From contig JALHNO010000006.1 in NCBI GenBank assembly GCA_022843465.1, forward strand, positions 1 through 64,000: a DNA stretch of 64,000 nt, given 5' to 3'. Position 1 is the stretch's first letter. Each line of letters opens with the position of its first letter. Made by a program: the position numbers and the translations under genes. Source of the DNA: Pseudomonadota bacterium. Lineage in GTDB: Bacteria; Pseudomonadota; Gammaproteobacteria; Xanthomonadales; Ahniellaceae. Shown here piece after piece: positions 60,835-64,000 of the stretch. The notes under the pieces are model-generated. The model was given only the letters and a program-made list of their open reading frames with translations, had not been told where the DNA came from and searched no databases.

Positions 60835-61593
60835 TTACAGACCGGTCGACATCTCGATCGTGAAGTACACGCGCGAGTCGGCGATGGTGCCGTAGTAGTT
60901 CTCGCCGTCATTGTCGGTATCCGCCCAGTTCAGCGAGGTGGTGACCGGTCCCCAGCTGCGCGAGAGGCCCAGGCCCCAATGCGAGTAGGTGAAATCCGAG
61001 CCGTCATCATTGCCGTTGGCGATGTCGTAGGTGCCGACTTCTCCGGTCAGGCTCAGGCCGCCCCAGGGGAGTTCATAGCTGCCGCTCAGACCGACGTAGA
61101 CACCGTTTTCCTCGGTGTTGAAGACATCGTTGGAATAGCCGATGGTGGCGGTGACATATTCCTTGTAGCTGACCGCGCCGATCAGTTCGTTGTAGTCGTA
61201 GTCGTAGCCGGCATTGGAACCCGGGTAGAAGTAGCGGACGAGCTGGACGTCGCCGCTCCAGTCTTCAGCGAAGTCGAAGCCGTAGCCAACGAAGGCATCG
61301 ATTTCGACATTGGCGCCATCTTCGTCGATCGCCAGGGTGTCATCCGGCGTGAAGTCGACGCTGGAACCCCAGAGGCCCATGTAGAAGCCGGTCTCGTGGT
61401 CGAAATTCAGGCCTGCCTGCAGGGCAGGATCTTCCTGCGACTGCGACACGCCGCGGAACACGTAGTCGCTGGTCAGTGCGAGGTCGGCGGAGACTTCCCA
61501 CGAACCGGTGGCTTCGGACTCTTCGTCCTGGGCGAGTACATTGCCGACCAGGCAGAGCGTGAGGGCAGATGCAAGCAAGGCTTTATTCAGCAT
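60835..61593 (-). CDS. TorF family putative porin
   Basis: A 252-residue outer-membrane protein of the TIGR02001 type. A signal peptide ends near LAQ (residue 22). The first strands (SWEVSADLALTSDYVFRGVSQS) are diagnostic; the acidic body has alternating beta strands with turns such as GYDYDYNEL, and ends in VYFTIEMSTGL. AGAGGA precedes the ATG by seven bases. It has its own terminator, so it is monocistronic. It probably passes small solutes; specificity is unknown. Confidence 0.85.
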   Translation of the reverse strand: MLNKALLASALTLCLVGNVLAQDEESEATGSWEVSADLALTSDYVFRGVSQSQEDPALQAGLNFDHETGFYMGLWGSSVDFTPDDTLAIDEDGANVEIDAFVGYGFDFAEDWSGDVQLVRYFYPGSNAGYDYDYNELIGAVSYKEYVTATIGYSNDVFNTEENGVYVGLSGSYELPWGGLSLTGEVGTYDIANGNDDGSDFTYSHWGLGLSRSWGPVTTSLNWADTDNDGENYYGTIADSRVYFTIEMSTGL

Positions 61594-61989
61594 GAGGGAT
61601 TCCTCTGGAATGGGATCGGGGCTGCGCACGCAACGCAGTTTTTTGGGTCTTGGCGTGCAGGGAGTGTAATAAATCCCGACAGGTTCAGCCACGGCAGCTG
61701 GACATGACCAGCGCTTCGGCGGTTCCCGCGGTGACAATCACTTAAACCCGGTGCCCAGGCTTGCGCACTCGACAGATTCATGCTGCGCTGCAAAAGGCGC
61801 CAGAATCCGGGCTTCGTGGCCACGCGCTGATGCCGGTCGGGTGCGTGCAACCGGTGGCCGCGGGCCAGTGCGACAAGCCCCTCCGCGAGGCCGGCATCTT
61901 GCGTGAACAAAGAAGCCGGGGAACCGCTGCAAGGTGACAGCGCAGCAATTTCCCGATGCTATGATCGAGCCAGATACCAATATTGCACA
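61594..61989. other. 396-base divergent intergenic region
   Basis: Between the porin (minus) and the kinase (plus). Apart from one kinase-side promoter (61957-61965), I see an AT-rich patch (about 61665-61680) that may belong to the porin promoter. No convincing gene, tRNA or repeat is seen. Confidence 0.4.
61957..61965 (+). promoter_or_regulatory. Extended -10 promoter of the kinase gene
   Basis: TGCTATGAT at 61957-61965 fits an extended -10 (TGnTATAAT with one mismatch). Transcription would begin near 61972, leaving a leader of about 18 bases before ATG 61990. No good -35 element is placed at 17 bases. Confidence 0.45.
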
Positions 61990-64000
61990 ATGAGCCAAGC
62001 CTCTACCATCCAAATCCCCGGCTATGAGTTGATCCGCGAGCTGGGTGTCGGCGGGATGGCGACTGTGCATCTGGCGCTGCAGACCTCGCTCGATCGCAAG
62101 GTGGCGCTGAAGGTGATGCGTCGCAATATCGACGACGCCGAGAAGTTCGAGAAGCGCTTCCTGGTCGAGGGGCGCACCCTCGCCAAGTTGCCCCACCGCA
62201 ACATTGTTGCCGTCTACGACATCGTCAAGAGTGAGAGCGCCACCTATATCTCGATGGAGTACCTCGAGGGCGGCACCCTGCATGACCAGATGGCGTCGGG
62301 ATTGTCGCTGGGCGAAGCGGTCGCCATCGTGGTGCAGATCGCCGGCGCGCTGCAGTTCGCCCATGACCACAACGTGGTCCATCGCGATCTGAAGCCGGCG
62401 AACATCATGTTCCGCGATCCCACGACGCCGGTGCTCACCGACTTCGGCATCGCGCGCCAGCAGGATGCGCAGTCGACGCGACTGACCCAGACCGGCATGC
62501 TGGTCGGTACTCCGACCTATATGAGTCCCGAGCAGATCAACGCGCTCGAGGTCGATGGCCGCTCCGATCTGTACAGCCTGGGCGTCATGTTCTTCGAACT
62601 GCTGACCGGCAAGCCACCGTTCCAGGGCGACTCGCCCATCGCGGTCCTGATGGCGCACCTGACCACGCCGCCGCCGCCGCTGCCTTTGCCCTACCAGGAT
62701 TTCCAGCCGGTACTTGATCGCATGCTGGCGAAGAACCGGGAGGAGCGTTTCGATGACCTCAAGGAGTTCACCAAGGCGCTCAAGGCGGTCGTGGTCAACA
62801 ACGAAACCCTGTGGTCGCGGCTGCAGGCTGATCCCAATCAGAGCTCTTCGGAACAGCTGCGCGCGCTCGGCTTTTCCGTCTCGCAGACCGTTGGCGACGC
62901 GCTGCAGTCGCCGGGGTCGCTGCGCCGCAGTCAGCAATCGATACCGGGTTTTCGCGAGCTTCCCACCCAGGGTGGCAAGTTGCCTGGTGTTTCCGCCGAA
63001 CTGCCGGCGCCGCCTGCAACCTCCACCATCAGCGGGCCGCCGAGTCAGCAGACTGCCCTTTCGCGTGGCCCGCTACTGCCGCCAGCGCCTGCACCGACCG
63101 CCCCGCGCAGTCGCCCGGCCTGGCTGCTGCCGGGGGCAATCGGATTTGTCGCGGTGCTGCTGTTGGCGATCGGCTGGGTAGCCCTGCGGCCGGGCGCGGA
63201 GATTGATCCCCGGATCAAGGCAGATGTCGATCTGCGCCTGCGTGCGGTGGATCAGCTGATCATCGATGGCAAGCTGATCGTGACCGACGACACCAGCAGC
63301 AATGCGCTCGATATTTTCCGCGGCGAGCAGGCGCGTGCGCCCAAATATTCCGGCATCGTGCAACGTGGCGAGGTGCTGCTGGCGGCGCTCAAGCAACGCA
63401 TCGATTCCCAGATCAAGCAGGGTCAGTTCGATGACGCCCTGATCACCCAGGGCGTGGTCGCCGGCATCTGGCCGGACGACGCCGAGATTGCGGTTCTGCC
63501 CGAATCGATCGAGGCGGCGCGCAAGCTGGCACAGCAGGCACGGGAACTGGAGCAGTTGCTGAAGGATGCACGCGCGGCCCAAAGCGAGGGGCGCGACACC
63601 GGCGCGACCGGCACCTACGCCCTGCTTGCCAGGGCCGCCAATGTCGCACCCGGCGACAAGCGCGTGCAGGAAATGCGTGAGGCGCTGATGCAGCGATTGC
63701 TCAAACCGGTTGAGGCCGCACTGCAGGCGGGCAATCTGGACGAGGCGGATCGCCGGCTCGAGGCGCTGGGTTCGCAGTTGCGCGCGGATCCGGCATGGGT
63801 CGCGATGCGCGGGCGCGTGCAGGAAGCCGGCAAGCGGCGTGATCTGGAGCAGCGACTCGCGGCCCTGTACGCGCGTTTCGATGGCGAGATCAACAAGGGC
63901 CAGCTGACCGATCCGGCTTCCGACAACGCATTGCAGACGCTGGAGCAGATCCGCGAGTTGGACCCGCGCCATCCGCAATTGCCGGGGCGGACGGCACGGC
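61990..64000 (+). CDS. Membrane Ser/Thr protein kinase, cut by window edge
   Basis: At least 670 residues, still open at the right edge. A Hanks-type kinase domain spans about 11-265: GVGGMATVHLA (Gly loop), VALKVM (Lys), VVHRDLKPANIMF (catalytic Asp near 133), LTDFGIAR and GTPTYMSPEQ. A Pro-rich juxtamembrane stretch, a membrane helix (about 378-400) and a periplasmic all-helical region follow. That region repeats a unit seen twice, DTSSNALDIFRGEQARAP and DPASDNALQTLEQIRELDP. Kinases of this build in related bacteria often end in a formylglycine-generating-type domain, which may lie beyond the edge. Confidence 0.9.
   Translation, partial: MSQASTIQIPGYELIRELGVGGMATVHLALQTSLDRKVALKVMRRNIDDAEKFEKRFLVEGRTLAKLPHRNIVAVYDIVKSESATYISMEYLEGGTLHDQMASGLSLGEAVAIVVQIAGALQFAHDHNVVHRDLKPANIMFRDPTTPVLTDFGIARQQDAQSTRLTQTGMLVGTPTYMSPEQINALEVDGRSDLYSLGVMFFELLTGKPPFQGDSPIAVLMAHLTTPPPPLPLPYQDFQPVLDRMLAKNREERFDDLKEFTKALKAVVVNNETLWSRLQADPNQSSSEQLRALGFSVSQTVGDALQSPGSLRRSQQSIPGFRELPTQGGKLPGVSAELPAPPATSTISGPPSQQTALSRGPLLPPAPAPTAPRSRPAWLLPGAIGFVAVLLLAIGWVALRPGAEIDPRIKADVDLRLRAVDQLIIDGKLIVTDDTSSNALDIFRGEQARAPKYSGIVQRGEVLLAALKQRIDSQIKQGQFDDALITQGVVAGIWPDDAEIAVLPESIEAARKLAQQARELEQLLKDARAAQSEGRDTGATGTYALLARAANVAPGDKRVQEMREALMQRLLKPVEAALQAGNLDEADRRLEALGSQLRADPAWVAMRGRVQEAGKRRDLEQRLAALYARFDGEINKGQLTDPASDNALQTLEQIRELDPRHPQLPGRTAR

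Overview
The window is about 64 kb of GC-rich chromosome from a gammaproteobacterium. The most likely group is Xanthomonadales/Lysobacterales, near Rhodanobacteraceae. This is inferred from the miaA-hfq-hflX-hflK-hflC-DUF2065-purA order, the small ribosomal protein bTHX, a RIO-type kinase, a two-subunit-type glycine decarboxylase and an exported-protein tail ending in Phe-Gly-Asn-Gly-Phe-Glu. Coding density is high. I see no prophage, insertion sequence, CRISPR array, rRNA or tRNA.

Layout. 1-190: REP-type palindromes downstream of rapA. 232-3066: rapA. 3.2-6.4 kb: an exported DUF1800/DUF1501 pair. 6.6-9.2 kb: a TonB-dependent receptor and a divergent MerC-like membrane protein that share an intergenic region with two Zur-box-like palindromes, probably a zinc-responsive pair. 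9.3-16 kb: bTHX, then hutI, hutF and hutU for histidine breakdown by the HutF route, interrupted by an alkylation-repair pair (ogt overlapping an Ada-AlkA fusion). 16-23.4 kb: a drug/metabolite transporter, an S9 peptidase, a SixA-like phosphatase, an unknown membrane protein, a YajD-type HNH nuclease, a TLC/MFS-like transporter and an exported aldo/keto reductase. 23.5-28.9 kb: proBA followed directly by a large beta-propeller sensor diguanylate cyclase. 28.9-33.9 kb: a PlpD-like patatin autotransporter and small envelope or stress proteins. 34-36.7 kb: gcvPB, dgkA and a terC-family gene. 36.8-43.1 kb: kbl and tdh, the threonine-to-glycine pathway, separated by about 4 kb that holds an unknown exported protein, a secreted beta-helix protein and a Phd/PIN toxin-antitoxin pair. 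43.1-49.7 kb: the miaA-hfq-hflX-hflKC-purA block. 49.7-54.5 kb: RIO kinase, a thioredoxin-like protein, a histone-deacetylase-like hydrolase, an unknown protein, an HD hydrolase and nth. 54.8-57.6 kb: a four-gene bufferin-type (HvfABC + DoxX/HvfX) RiPP operon. 57.6-61.6 kb: small proteins, an ECF sigma/anti-sigma-like/PDZ operon and a TorF-type porin. 61.99 kb to the end: a membrane Ser/Thr protein kinase cut by the window edge.

The most interesting system is the operon at 54776-57562. It encodes an exported Cys-repeat peptide with 11 cysteines in two alternating motifs (Glu-Gly-Lys-Cys-Gly and Asp-Gly-Ser-Cys-Gly), an MNIO (DUF692) maturase, its DUF2063 partner and a DoxX membrane protein. 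From the family this should give a copper-buffering modified peptide. The regular mixture of two Cys contexts, only one of which is the canonical target, is unusual. Other points of note are the Zur-type control region, candidate leaderless starts, a lineage-type LF-x(2,3)-F-D/E tag in exported proteins, and an unrecognised 535-residue exported protein beside kbl.
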